Assembly (NCBI GenBank): GCA_013396755.1
Contig: VWZF01001675.1
Location: 62,001-126,000 of the forward strand
Direction of reading: 5' to 3'
From: Sclerurus mexicanus
Taxonomy: Eukaryota > Chordata > Aves > Passeriformes > Furnariidae
DNA: 64,000 bases
Every line of letters starts with the position of its first letter. Position 1 is the stretch's first letter. The position numbers and the translations under genes were made by a program. Below are positions 38,967-51,400 of the stretch, piece after piece. The notes under the pieces are model-generated. The model made no database searches. It was not told the DNA's origin and worked only from the letters and a program-made list of their open reading frames with translations.

Positions 38967-39451
38967 AAGGCGGCGGCGGCGCTGTCAGTGGGCAGAAGGG
39001 AGCGCGGGGCTCGACGGCGCGGGCATGGCCGCCCTCAACGGCGCCGTGGAGAACGGGCAGCCCGACAGGAAAGCGTCGCAGCCGCCGGCCCCGCTCCTGC
39101 CGCGGCCGCTGCGCAGCCTGGAGGTGAAGTACACCAAGGTGAGCCGCCCGCCGGGCTGCGGGGAGGTGGGCGGCAGGCGCGCTTCGCCCGATGCTTGGTG
39201 CAGTCGGGGCGGCGGTGAGGTGTTAGGTTTTTTTTAATGCGGAGTTTTCACCTTCAGTGGTGTTTTTCTTGACTCCTTTTACTCCTGTTGCTGCCTGAGG
39301 CAGCAGGTTTGTGGGGGTTTGGGGCTGGGAGAGAAGGTGACAGTGGCGCTTTTGATGGCGCAGCAGTGGCCCCAAAACTAACTTTTTGGTTGTTTTTTGT
39401 TTTTTTTTTTTTTTTTTAACTAAAGGGCCCCCACTGGGGCTGGGGGGGGGC
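38967..39451 (+). other. Single-N-bounded 485-bp piece carrying ALDH1A3 exon 1, probably misplaced
   Basis: The piece lies between Ns at 38966 and 39452 and interrupts two versions of the same minisatellite. Its 5' half is CpG-rich and includes 58 bases of 5' UTR and exon 1. Its last 31 bases (39421-39451) match 40093-40123, just after the 139-N gap, at 26 of 31 positions. This suggests the piece should abut 40093. Confidence 0.75.
39025..39138 (+). CDS. ALDH1A3: ALDH1A3 exon 1 (residues 1-38, start codon)
   Basis: This exon encodes the start Met and the ALDH1A3-type N-terminus, including NGAVENGQPDRK, a Pro/Ala/Leu-rich stretch and LEVKYTK at its end. The donor gtgagc follows at 39139 and the phase is 0. 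Compared with the human protein as I know it, the segment is about five residues longer, within the Pro-rich part (residues 17-25). Only 58 bases of 5' UTR are present before a single N at 38966. The exon lies in a 485-bp piece (38967-39451) that interrupts a minisatellite and is probably misplaced. Confidence 0.95.
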
Positions 39452-42400
39452 NTTGGGACACTTTGGTCCCCCTCGGACACTCTCTGTCCCTGAGGGGACC
39501 CCTTTGGGACCCTTTGGAAGCCCTTTGGGACCCTTTCGGATGCTCCGTGTCCCTGAGGGGAACACTTTGGGACCCTTTCCAAGCCCTTTGAAACCCTTTG
39601 GGACCCTTTTGGACGCTCCGTGTCCCTGAGGGGAGCCCTTTGGGACCCTCTGGGACCCTTTGGGACCCTGTGGGACCCTCTCGGACGCTCCCTGTCCCTG
39701 AGGGGAGCCCTTTGGGACCCTTTGGAAGCCCTGTGGGAACCTGTGGGACCCTGTGGGACGCTCGCGGTCCCTGACGGTCCCCCCGTGTCCCTGAGGGGAG
39801 CCCTTTGGGACCCTCTGGAAGCCCTTTGGGACCCTGTGGGACCCTGTGGGACCCTCTGTCCCCCCCGTCCCTCAGGTGCCCGTCCCGTGGCGGCCGCGGC
39901 GCTCGAGCGCCCCCCCCTCCCCGCGGCGCGCGCGGTGCCCGGGGGGCGGGGCCNNNNNNNNNNNNNNNNNNNNNNNNNNNNNNNNNNNNNNNNNNNNNNN
40001 NNNNNNNNNNNNNNNNNNNNNNNNNNNNNNNNNNNNNNNNNNNNNNNNNNNNNNNNNNNNNNNNNNNNNNNNNNNNNNNNNNNNNNNNNNNNTAAAGTGC
40101 CCCCACTGAGGCTGTGGTGGTGCCCGGTGCTGTGGCCCTGGCCGCCCTCAGAGACCCCAGCCCTGACGGGGCTGGGCCTGGCCTGGCCCAGGCCGGGTTT
40201 ACCCCGGGGAAGCCACTCGTCCCATGGGGGTCCCACTGTCCTTGGCCTGGTGCCCCATTCCCCTGTGAGGACGGGGCTCAGGGCCAGCCGCCCGGGCTCT
40301 GTGGGGAAGGGCTGGTGGCCAGCAGGCCTGGGCCTCGTGGAAGGGCCGTGCCAGGAGGTTGGAGCCATCCCGCAGCTCTGGGAGCGATGTCCCTGCGAGC
40401 CTTGTTGGTGGCTGTCCCAACAGAGCTCCTCCGTGGCCTCCCCGTGCGGTGAGGAGTCCGACATCCCACCCGCACAAACCCTTGACCTTCCCTTTAAACA
40501 GCCTCTCCTTGACCCTTTGGGTTGCACCAAGGGCTCCTGAGCTGGGTGCCTCCATCCCTCGGCGGTGGAGCTGAGCGTGGCCGCAGGATTCCCTGCTCCC
40601 ATTGCAGCTCTGGCTCTGCCACAGCCCGGGCGCTTTGTGTTCCACAGCAGCCTGACCTGCTGCCTTGCGCAGCGGGGGAAACATCCCGGCTGGTGATGCT
40701 GCTAAAGAGCCCCAGCTGCCATAATTCCAACTCTGTGGCTGGGCTAAAAGAGCTGGGCGGGCTGAAGGAGTGTGTTACTCTTGCGTTTTTGTGTGAAGTG
40801 TCAAAAAATAAGCAGAATTTGAAGTTCATTCCCTCGCAGCGACAAGGAGTAAACAGCGATAGCTTATCCGGCGAGGTGTTGATTTGAGTTATGCATCCAA
40901 AGCACTGAAACAGATTAGCAATTAGTGGTAATCTCTGGAATAGATTAATTTTTAACATCCCGAATTTATCTACTCTTTATTTATGAGATAAACTTGTCAT
41001 TTAGCAGCAAATTGGATCTGCAGCTGCTGATTGCAGAATGGCGTAATGCTGCACAAACAGCTCCTTCCTGCCGTCCAAAATGGACACGGCCATTCGAGTC
41101 CTTCTCAAACATCCAAACGTTCTGGTTTTTGTTATTTTTATTGTTGTGAACGCTCTTAAACACTCCTTAGGGATCTTATCCTGCAGCCGGGTATGTTTTA
41201 AAACACGCAGTTTATTCTCCAGAGTTCTGCCAGAGACTCTGTGCGCTGGGAGTATCAAGGTAGTCTCTTAAAAGTGGAAACCAATGTAAATTAAAAGTGA
41301 GAGTTTGGTGTTTGGTCTGATGCTCCCGGTGCATCTGAGAAAGTAATGAGCAGCAGTCAATTTTCATAAGACTTCGAGGGGTTTTGTACAAGCTCTGAGT
41401 TTCACCAGATGTTTACAGCTGACAGCGCGTTTTCCTCTGCTTAGAGGAGGTTTTTATTTTTGGTTCTACCAGTTACAGGGTTGGGGAGAGGAAAAAAAAT
41501 CTTGAACAAAGATCTTACTTATAGAGTAGCTTAATGCTTGTCATGGGTGTGTGATGGAAGCGATCTGTCCACAATTCCCTGTCTCAGATCCTGGGTATGC
41601 AGCATGAATGGCTGAGATATTATTCCATTTGGTTTCAGCTCCTGGCACCAAGGACTCGGGATACGTGGTGCAATTCCCAGGATGGTGCCAATGTATATGT
41701 TACGTTTGAAACAGCCTGATGCTGTCACTGTCATGTTTTATTACTTGTCGGAACACATTTTCCCATAGAATTCATGTTGACTGCAAAGGAAAAGCAGTTT
41801 CCTTCCCCAACCCTCAGTTTGTGAGCATATACCTGATGCTGTAGTTTTACAGTTCCTGTCGTATCTCCTATGTTTATGATGTGACTTTTCTTCATTAGTG
41901 AAACAAAGAAAAACTGAATTTAAAATATGTAAATGTTAAAACGTAGCACTTGGATAACAGAGGTAGTTCTGGAGCATTGGTGTCCTAAACAGGAGTTAGT
42001 ATTTTTAACATTTTATCTTTTCTTGAGATTTCCCTTGGCAACATTTTTGGCAAAATGTTCTTTTTTCTTGTCCTGTGTTAAACAGGTGGGTCCAACAGGG
42101 CAGCTTCAATACCGGTTACAGTTGGATGCTTTATGGAGAAATAGTAAGAAAAAAACCCTTTCGGGGGAAAAAAAAATCTGCCCAAAGAAAGAAAATTATG
42201 ACCCAAAGCAGCGGGAATTCCAAATATAAGAGATGCAACATTAATCTCCTGGTGGTGTGTAGAGGCTCATAAACAAGATTGCAAATGTGGATGACTTCCA
42301 AATAAAAGTACTAGCTTACAGCCACTAGCAGGCTACTAATAAAGATTACTTCATCTAATCTTACTTGAAGTGTATTTATAAAATATAACACTGCCAAATT

Positions 42401-45400
42401 AGATCACAGCATGGATAAGATGCATGTTGAATCAATTAATTGTATATAGGTATTCATGCTCTGTTTACAGTGAGTAACAACACTCCAGTATTTAATGCAT
42501 TTTCAGTTACGCAATGCTGGGACTGTTTGTTCTTGCTCTGGAAATGCAATATTTTGAAACACTTAAATCTTGTCACAGATGACTCCAAGTGACGTGGGAG
42601 GCTCGATCCAGCCTGTGACAAGGCATGGTGGGGTAGAACTGAGCCAGTCCCCACCCTGCTCGGCGGGCAGCAAGATGTGGAAGTAGCCCAGGGCATGATA
42701 CAAACAACCAGGGAATCTTGTTCTTGTCACTGCACAAGGGGCTCCTTTGGCTAGAACCATGCAAGTTTCTCTGGGTGTCTGCTTGCTGTTCCCATGGAGA
42801 TGTGTTTCAAAAACTGCCTGTTTCTCATTGCCAACTCATGGTGGTGTGTTATGGGAGCCCCATCCTTGCTGCCTTCCTCTTGTTCCAAACCAACTGGCTG
42901 CACAAAGTTGGGGTAGATGCTTCTGTGTCTGTCTCCCCAGGAGAGAGACTGAGCACACTTGACTCTGCCATCAGTGGAGATTGAAGAGCCTTGGGACCTT
43001 TGAGAAGCACTTGTGGTTTTCTGTCTACAACAGTGTTTTCTTTCTCCTGCCCATCCCACTTCCCTTGCTTTCTCTTCAGATATTTATTAACAATGAATGG
43101 CACGAGTCTACGAGTGGAAAGAAGTTCCCCACCTACAACCCTTCAACGCTGGAGAAAATCTGTGAGATTGAGGAAGGAGACAAGGTAAGTGTTGTTAGAA
43201 AAGCAGTGCAGAAGACAATTTCCAAAGCACTTCTTTTTGAAGGGAAGCACATGGAGGAAAAGCTGGCTTTTAACAACAGCATTGATTTGGCCAGGCTGAG
43301 CTGAAGGTCTGGGACACTGATGTGCTGCTCAAGAATTACCTGGGCTGGGTGGGATCAATCCTGTCCAACTCGTCAGAGGCACTTTCCCTGGTAGGAACTG
43401 GCTGCTGAACACTGTCAGAGGAATGAGATTGAGCATCATTCTTGTGGCATAGACTGGAAGGGAGCAGCCAGCCTGAGTAAATAGCGATGATGGTGTATGC
43501 ACATCCCCGACAGGACTTGGGTCTTGTGTTGGGGGCAGTTTATACACCATCTGCACAGCAGCCTGTTTGGCACACTGAACTGAGCCTTGCCTCTTTCTGA
43601 ACACAGTCAACAAATAACCTGAGCGCTTGGGGGGATTTGAACTCCGTTGTGCAAACACCGACCACTTACTGCTGGAGATGTGGTGCTGCTTTTCTAGCTG
43701 GTGTCGTGGGTTCTTGCCTGCTGCACAAATGTGGTGGCTCCAATTTATAACCAAGCCAGTATCTCAAGGGCTCCAGTAGTCCCTGGCTGGCCCTGGTGTG
43801 CTGGAGATCAGCCTGGTATGTGACAGGGTTTGGTAGCAGTTTGAGGTGAGGAACAATCACATGTGACGCGTTTTGTCCAAAGCAGCTTGTCACATGTGGG
43901 CCAACTGGTCTGACTTAAGGAAAAGAGCTGGGTTTTTGCAGGGTGTCATGGGAAGGTGATTCACAACTGCTGTGCTGTACCAGGGCTTTGGTAACTCCTT
44001 GCTGTGAGCTGAGCAGTAAGTGATGGACAATGTGGCCATTTCTGCCTGCACTGAGATTTTTCTCTTTGTGTCTAAGCTTGTCCAACACTTGTGAGACCCA
44101 GTGCCTGCTTTCCAGTGAGGTAGCTTCCCTGGGGATCCTTTCCTAGTAGGACTGATACTAGTTGAGCAGGGGCAGTGTGTTTTCTGGTATTGTACTATGT
44201 AGAGTGGAAAGCCTGACCCTTCCAGAGAGAGCAGCAAACTTGCTTGGGAATACAAATCTGCAGCCTGTGTGCCACTGTTGTGTGAGGTAGCTGTGCTTTT
44301 TTGGATGGCACCAAAAGCAGCCTCCAAGACTTATTGCCACAGGGGATTTGTGTGTCCGTGGGGCAATTACAGATCAAGGCAGAACCAAACATTATGTGCA
44401 ATTTCTTTATCCTGACTGGGTAGGAAACAACTGTGTTTAATTGCAGTGGCATGTAAACAGTGGAGTTGGGGCTGACTCTGATGCAAGTGTGTTTTGATAG
44501 GCAGAAACCATGACGTTGTTATTGTTCCCTGAGCTAAATGTCTCCTCAAGGAGCTACAGAGTGTTACATGAGAATTCCATGCCTGCTTTTTCGTGTCTTG
44601 GTTAAAGGAAATTGTTATGCAGAACTAAAAGCCCAGTTGTGGACCTTGCCTCCTCGAGATTTGTCCCTGCCTGAATTTGGCTTCTAGGTTGCAGGAGAGT
44701 CAGTGGACCCCCCTGCCCCTGGATACTCGGCATGGATGGCTGACTCCTTGGTGCATGGAAGTTGCAGGCAAGAACACAGGGTGGCTGCACTTGGGGTGCT
44801 GAAAGCCTCTTTTCCCCCTTTATATCATACTTAAAAAATAAAACACTTTTTGCTTTAAGTAGGTTTTTCCCAAGGAACTGACTGGGATTAGACCTGGATC
44901 TGGATTAGTTGGAAAGCAGTCATGGGTGAGAACCATCCCCAAGTAGCTGTTTGGCTTCTGGTGACATTGGCCCTAGGATAGTGGGACATGGTCAATCTAA
45001 GTTCTCCAATGCTTCACTTACCCTGGTTGGACATCCCCTCCTAGGTCTGTAACTCCAGTCTGCTGGAGTTGCCACAGGACGTGGTGAGTTGTGTTTGGTG
45101 GTGCTGTCCCCTGTCTTTCCTCATGTGCCACCATACCTGTGCTGGTCAGTGCCCCCCCAGGGGTGGCAGTTCCTGGTGCTGCCTCTGGCTTCAGCTGTGC
45201 TCTGCCAGGTTTGGCTCTGCCTTCACAGCAGGCTGGGAGCAGAGCTCCGCTTTCCAAGCCCTCGACAGAAACCTGCCCCTCCCTGGCCATGCAGAGTGTT
45301 TTGCTTAGGCTGCACGTGAGGGGTGGGGGGAATTTGGCATCCAATATCTCAGCGATGACAGTTCAGTCTGGTGTTGAAACTTGGCCGATGCTTTATGAGC

Positions 45401-48400
45401 CTCGAAGCAAAGGTTTTGTTATTTGTTCTTTAGTTACAGAATTGTCCTTGGTGGGACAGTTGAGGGATAAAGAAAAGTCTGTGTGAAAAAAGAAGCCCTG
45501 AAAATAAGACGGCAGATCTTTTCACTGGATGTTGGGAGGCTTTTTACCTCCCAAAACGTGGCTTGGTGTGCAAGTGTTTGCCAGGTTGATAATGAAGAAG
45601 GAATGAGTAACTTTCTCCTTTAGACTTCTAGTGAATATTGAAGTCCCAAACTTCCACCCTGTCTTGGTGTAAAGACAGAAATACTTGTGCCATTGAAAGG
45701 TCTCTGGTGCTGTTGATAACAGTTGGAGAGAGGCTTTTTTCTTCCAGCAGCTTTGCTGACACCCATCAAGGGCAGTGGAAAGGTGCTCCTTTGTCAAAGG
45801 AGTGCCCAGCTCAGCTGGTTGCCTCAGAGCATGGACAGCAGGTTCACAGCTGTGAGTGTTGTGGAGGGCTGTGGAGCTTCTGTCATGATAATTTCCAAGC
45901 AGTTCCCTCTTATGTGTGGATCTTCGGAAGAGTTGCGAGAGGGATTTGTTCACGATGAGTCTGTCTCCCTCAAATTCTAGTGGCAGGCTGAGGTAAGACT
46001 ACAGCAAACTTGCAATGCCCTCAGCAATGATTTTGGACACTTGGGGCTGTTAAGATGCTCTCTGCAGCTGTTGTGAACTCAGGTTCAGAAGTTAGAGCAA
46101 TGGAGCGTGTGGACTGTTTGCAGGGGAGCAGTCAGAGAAGCTCTTCTAGTTGAGAAATTGTGATGTGCTTGTGCCTTGTGTCAGAAAAGCACCTTCCCAT
46201 AGGTGTGCACAGGGGAGGCTTTTCACAGAAGTCAGTAACTGAACGGAAGACAGATGATCTCCACCGGGTATGCTCCATCCTTGGCATATCTCCTTACTGG
46301 CCAGGCTGAAGCAGTGTGGTCCACACTGGGACTGGGGCAGGGCAAGGCTTCTTTTACAGGTGTTTTCCTCACTCACAGAACTGGGAGGATGATGGTCTTC
46401 ACTGGTCTCACACTGCTGCTGAGGCAGGAGAGGAAAAGGGAGCAGTGATGAGCAGGACTCAAGTTGGAAAACGGAGGTGGAGGAGGAGGCAGCTTAGAAG
46501 AAAAATCAGTGTGATTTTTGTGCAGGGGGAAAGGTCTGTAGTTGTGTAAGGGGGGGTTATAGCACAATGCAACCACCAGAGGTGGGTGGGTATGAGGGTT
46601 TGCAGGCATTTCCCAGCGCTGCAGTGCTTGACTTTGCAATCTTAACCTTCTCAGTGGAGCTTTTTATGTAACACTCAATGTGTTATGGATCCAAACTGAG
46701 CACCAGGATGCACAGGATCTCCTCCTCGTGTGGTTTTTTGCACCACAACGTGTTCCTGGCACCTTGACAGTTACGAGTCTTTGTCACGCCTTGTGCCTAC
46801 CTATTGCAACATGCCTGCAGTGAACATGCCATTCAGACTCCCCTAATGCCTAGTCATAACAGGATGGATTAAGAATGGCATTTCAGCCTTCCTGAAGAAT
46901 TTCCTTGTTTTTCCTGGTCTCTCAGCTCTCTTGAGGCTGTGCAGGCTCTCAGGAGCTCCCTTGGTGGTGCTACCCTGAGGGTGTTTAGGGAAAGCCTGTT
47001 TGCCTGTGTGACAGTGACTGCGGTCTCTGAGCCGCTATTTGTACTCAGCATGGCTGAGAAAAGAGACAAGAACGAAGACAACCATCTACAGCAACTGCAG
47101 CAGGACTTGTGCTCCCATGTTCAGAGGATGGGGAAGATCTGGGCATGCACTGAAGTCCTCTGCCCACACGGCCATCTCAGCACTGTTCTCCGAGTGCCAG
47201 GGTGGAGGTTAGACCCTCAGAACCAAGGGCACAGTGCCACTGCAGAGCCAGGTCCCTGCACATCAGTGCTCCCAGCCTTGTTGCAGAACTGACTAATTGC
47301 TGCTGAGGGAAGACTTGTTTAAACCTGACATGCTTCTTGTGTTCCTTTGCCTGCTTTGTCACATAAAATATTGCCTTTTTCAGCTGGAGTCTTCATTCCA
47401 GCAGGCAGAATGGAGAGCACCCAAGTGTGCAGTGGCTGGTGGTGCCTCCTGGCTTTCCTGATGTGCCAGTTTGAATCCAGATCAACTCAAGTGGAGTGAG
47501 CAATTCTGAAGGCCTCTTGTGCCTGTGGGTGACGGGCCCCAGGCAGGACATGCCTGTCTGCACTTGGTGGCTCCTCAGCACCTTTGCCTCACCAGCACCC
47601 TTTGTCAGACCAGAGCTATTCTGTAGCAGCACAAGTTTCCTCCAGTAGTTCCCCATCACTGCTCTTCCAAAAGGGTGGGTTTCTTCAGTATGTCAGGCTA
47701 CAAAAGGCACAAAAGCTGTGTAATCTCTTTGTAAAGAAAAGGAGCCAAACTTAATTTAAGGTGCTGTTGCCTTGGGTGATGACTTGCTGTTTTGACCAAG
47801 AACTTAAGGTGGTAACTGTCTCCCTGTAACATTTTTTCTTTGTTGAGCACCATGAGGGGAGAGTGGCCAGACCTCGTTGGGTCAGGGCAGAGGCTTATTT
47901 CCTACTTGCATCCAGACAAGACTTGGGATAAGATGGGAGAGCAACTGGTGAAGTTCTGTGAGGAACAATCAAGGCCTGAAACCCTCCCTCCTTCCCACCC
48001 TTTTGAGCCATATATTGCAGTGAGGTGCAAGCTCTCCATCAGCTGAAGTGAGGCCCAGGCTGTGCCAGACATTACACACACAGAAGTCTGCCCAAAGCTT
48101 TGTGTATGCTTGGGGCACGGCCTTGGGCTTGTGGATGTTGGTGGCAGTGTTCCTGTTGTTTCCATTGGATCGTGAGGTTGCCCTTGGCTTCACTTTTTTA
48201 ATTAATGTATATGAGATGAAACAAGGAGCCCAGGGTCTACTGTGAGCAAATGCATGAAGGGGGTGGTGGTGTGGAAAGAGAGGGAATTTGCTGTCCACTT
48301 GAGTAGTAACTTGGGTAAGCAGAGTTAGATTTGGTCCAGAGGATGGTAAATGTTTTGGGAGATGAAGGGAGAATGGCTCTAAGTGCGTGTAGGTGAAGGG

Positions 48401-51400
48401 CTTTTGTCGTAGCACTGAACGTTAAAGCCTTTCCCATCTGGCAGAAATACTCTGGAGGTGTGTTTTAGGATCTGAGGGAGCTTCTTGGTGCGTTAACTGC
48501 TCTTGGCATGGGTTCCAGAGGGACTGAATGGTGGGATCTGAGCCGTGATTGTTCCTCTTGATAAAACCTTGATCTCATGGGGGCTTTCCTGCCCACACTT
48601 GTTTAGAGGAGGCTGATTCCTGCGGGCCAGTGGCCTGTCATGCTTGTTTCCCCATCCTCCCCCAGTGTCACTTACATCCTCTATTGGCAGGAACAGCATT
48701 CTGGATTATTTTATAAACAAATCAGTTACATTAAATTGCCCTTGAAAGACCCTGTTGGTACTTTGACCTCAAGGTTGTTTATGAGCCCAGGCCAAACCGA
48801 AAACATATTCCAGGCTTGGATTCAAATCCGGGAGTAAAATGGAAGTGCTTTTGCTGGACGACTTGGTTTTAGCCCCCACAGCATCAATAAGGAAGCAGCC
48901 TGAGTGGGGTTTCTGTGCCGTTGTCCAGCTCCTTCCTTGTAACCTGAGGCTTTCTTGTGTGTGTGGTGGCCGTAGCCTGACGTGGACAATGCAGTGGAGG
49001 CAGCGAAGGCAGCATTCCAGAGAGGCTCTCCGTGGAGACAGATGGATGCCCCAAGCAGAGGACGACTCCTGCACAAGCTGGCTGATCTTCTGGAGCGAGA
49101 CAGAGTCATCCTGGCAGTAAGTACTGGCAGCAGCAGCTGGCTGAGGACTCAGCCCATCCCTCTGGTGCAGCCACATCTACCTAATGTTCTTCTTTTCTCT
49201 CCTTTTATGAAGGGCAGAAGAGCCCATATAGGAGTCATGACTTTCTTCTTTCTGCAGGATGATCGTAGGGGTTTCAGAAGGCTGTTAGTTCTTATCTATA
49301 GTTGACTCCTCCAAAACTTTAGCTAGTTCTTGAAGTGATTACAGATATTAATGCTTAAATTTTCAAAGCAATAACACACTTTTTCTTAGTTTAGCAGTCA
49401 TTAATGTTCATAGTTGTTTCCCAGCTCTTATCTATAAAATACCCACACTAAACCAATGAAACAAAAACAACCTAACAAAACAACCCCAAATCACCACAAC
49501 TGATTTGGTCCTTTTTTATTACAAAAATACAGGGCCAGTTTGTGCAAATTCCTTCCCTTAAAATGGGGGGGTGGAAAGAGAATCTTTCTCTTGCTGGATA
49601 TCATCCAAAGTTTAAAATGTGTGTAAGTGGGAACTATTTCTGTCCCTGCTGAATGTACTGGCTCAGGGAAACCTGTCTGTAGCTGTGAAGCTGTGTTAAC
49701 TTGGACATCTGCACTGAAGAGTGATTGCTAATGGTTCTGTGATCCTGTCCTGGAGGAGTCCTGCTGGTGCAGCACAAGGGGATGAGAACCTGAGCTAAAA
49801 CATGCTGCAGTTGGTAGAGGCTTTTAGGCTCCAAACATTTGTACATCTTTCCAAGTCCCGCTCTGGGATCCTCAGCTTAGGGCTGCTGTCCATCCATGCC
49901 TAAGCTCTTGGATGTGAGCGCTCTCCAGTTCCACGCTGTGCTTTTTCCTTCAGGGCAATGACATCTATGACACTTTTTGCTGTCAGAGGTGCAGGGTCCG
50001 GAGCCAGTGCCCTGCTGAGGTCAGTAGGGGTTAACATACATGGGATGTGCTTAGGAGCCTGGGCTTGCATGACTGCTTTGAGCTGAGTTTCTCTCCCCAA
50101 CACAGTCTCTCAACCACATGGCAGCTTTCAGTTTCAGCAGGACAAAACCAAACCATTGGATCTAAAGACAGTTCTGGCCAGCAAATATAAGGGGGGAAAA
50201 AAAAAAAGCATGTGTGAATAAGCCCCGTTCATTTTTGCTCACTTTTTGATGTGACTTTAGAGGATCCTGCTTTTTCCATAACCAGAACACTCACTTCAAG
50301 CTTTCCCTGTCCTTCTGGTCTGGGAGGGCTTGTTTGGCATTGCTGTTTGCAGTGCAGAACACCAGCCCTGAGCTGCCTTGGCTGTCTGCTAAGTAATGAC
50401 TTATAAAAATCAGTTGTTTTAGCAGACATTCGGTGGATAACAATCCTAGTCATTCCAGGGGGAATGTCTGCTCAAGTGCTGTTTGGACCCTAATGTCTGT
50501 GGAAGATGACAGGGTATGACTTCATATGTAAACAAAGATGTTCCAATCTACCAAGGGATAGTACTTCCTTTATGGATGTGCTGGCCATTTGTACCAATAT
50601 CCCATTTAATGACCTGTGTGGAGAACAAAGCATTCCCAGAGCTAATGTCCAGAGCAGTGCAGAGGACACAGTATGAGCCTGGACTTTGTTTAGAGCTGCT
50701 CAGCACCCGTGCAGCTTCAGTGGAGCAACTTCTGCCTTGCCTTATCTCAGCACAGATCTGAGCCCAGAGGTTACTTTACCAGAACTCTAAAAAATGTGTT
50801 TTCTATCACTGGACAAAAGAGGCTTTTTTAGAGGTTGGATTTAGGGTTATGAAGTAGGAAAAATAGTTGTTTTTTCAAATGAAAGGGAAGTGGGTCTGAC
50901 TGATTTCAGTGACACCATCTGGACTGCAGAACATCTGTGTTGGAGGGTCAGTTATGGTGAAGTCATGACTCCTGCTTCGTTTCTGACCAGTGCCCCAGAC
51001 CCCCTGCATCCCACCCACACTCACCTCCTGGGGGCTTCTGGAAGGTGCACTTTCCTCACAGCCACTGGGCAAAGCAACTCCTGCACGAATCGGGGTTAGC
51101 TGGTCTAGTCTCCCTTCTGCATTATTTGTATTTACAAGCTTAAATGAGAAGGGAAGAACTCCCTGTGTCATCAGAACAAGACAAAGCTGAGAAAGAGTTT
51201 CTCTAAAAGCTTTTTTTCCAAGGGAAAAAAAAAATAGATTTTTCTGACAGTGCATGCAACTTGTTTGTTTTTTTTTTCAGACTCTGGAAACAATGGACAC
51301 GGGAAAACCTTTTCTGCAGGCTTATTTCATTGACCTGGAAGGCTGTATAAAAACACTCCGGTATTACGCTGGATGGGCTGATAAAATTCAGGGCAGAACT

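Larger units (their letters stand above)
39139..43079 (+). other. ALDH1A3 intron 1 as assembled (interrupted by artefacts)
   Basis: As written, this intron contains an 18-T run (39400-39417), a single N (39452), a second copy of the upstream minisatellite (39453-39862), a CpG-rich block and a 139-N gap (39954-40092). The minisatellite copy and CpG block probably belong upstream of exon 1. The true intron likely runs from 39139 to 39451 and resumes around 40093. The rest (40093-43079) has no repeat I recognise and an AT-rich, ATTA-containing block near 40880-41000. Confidence 0.65.

Noticed and set aside
40486..40540. Two tgacc half-sites as a retinoic acid response element
   Set aside because: The spacing between half-sites is about 22 bases, not the 1, 2 or 5 of known direct-repeat elements.
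39223..40602. 459-codon minus-strand open frame
   Set aside because: It crosses the 139-N gap, a single N and the minisatellite. It is an artefact of ambiguous bases and repeats.
43185..43304. Extension of exon 2 past its donor as an alternative C-terminus
   Set aside because: The donor gtaagt is strong and the extension does not resemble ALDH1A3. At most it is intron retention.
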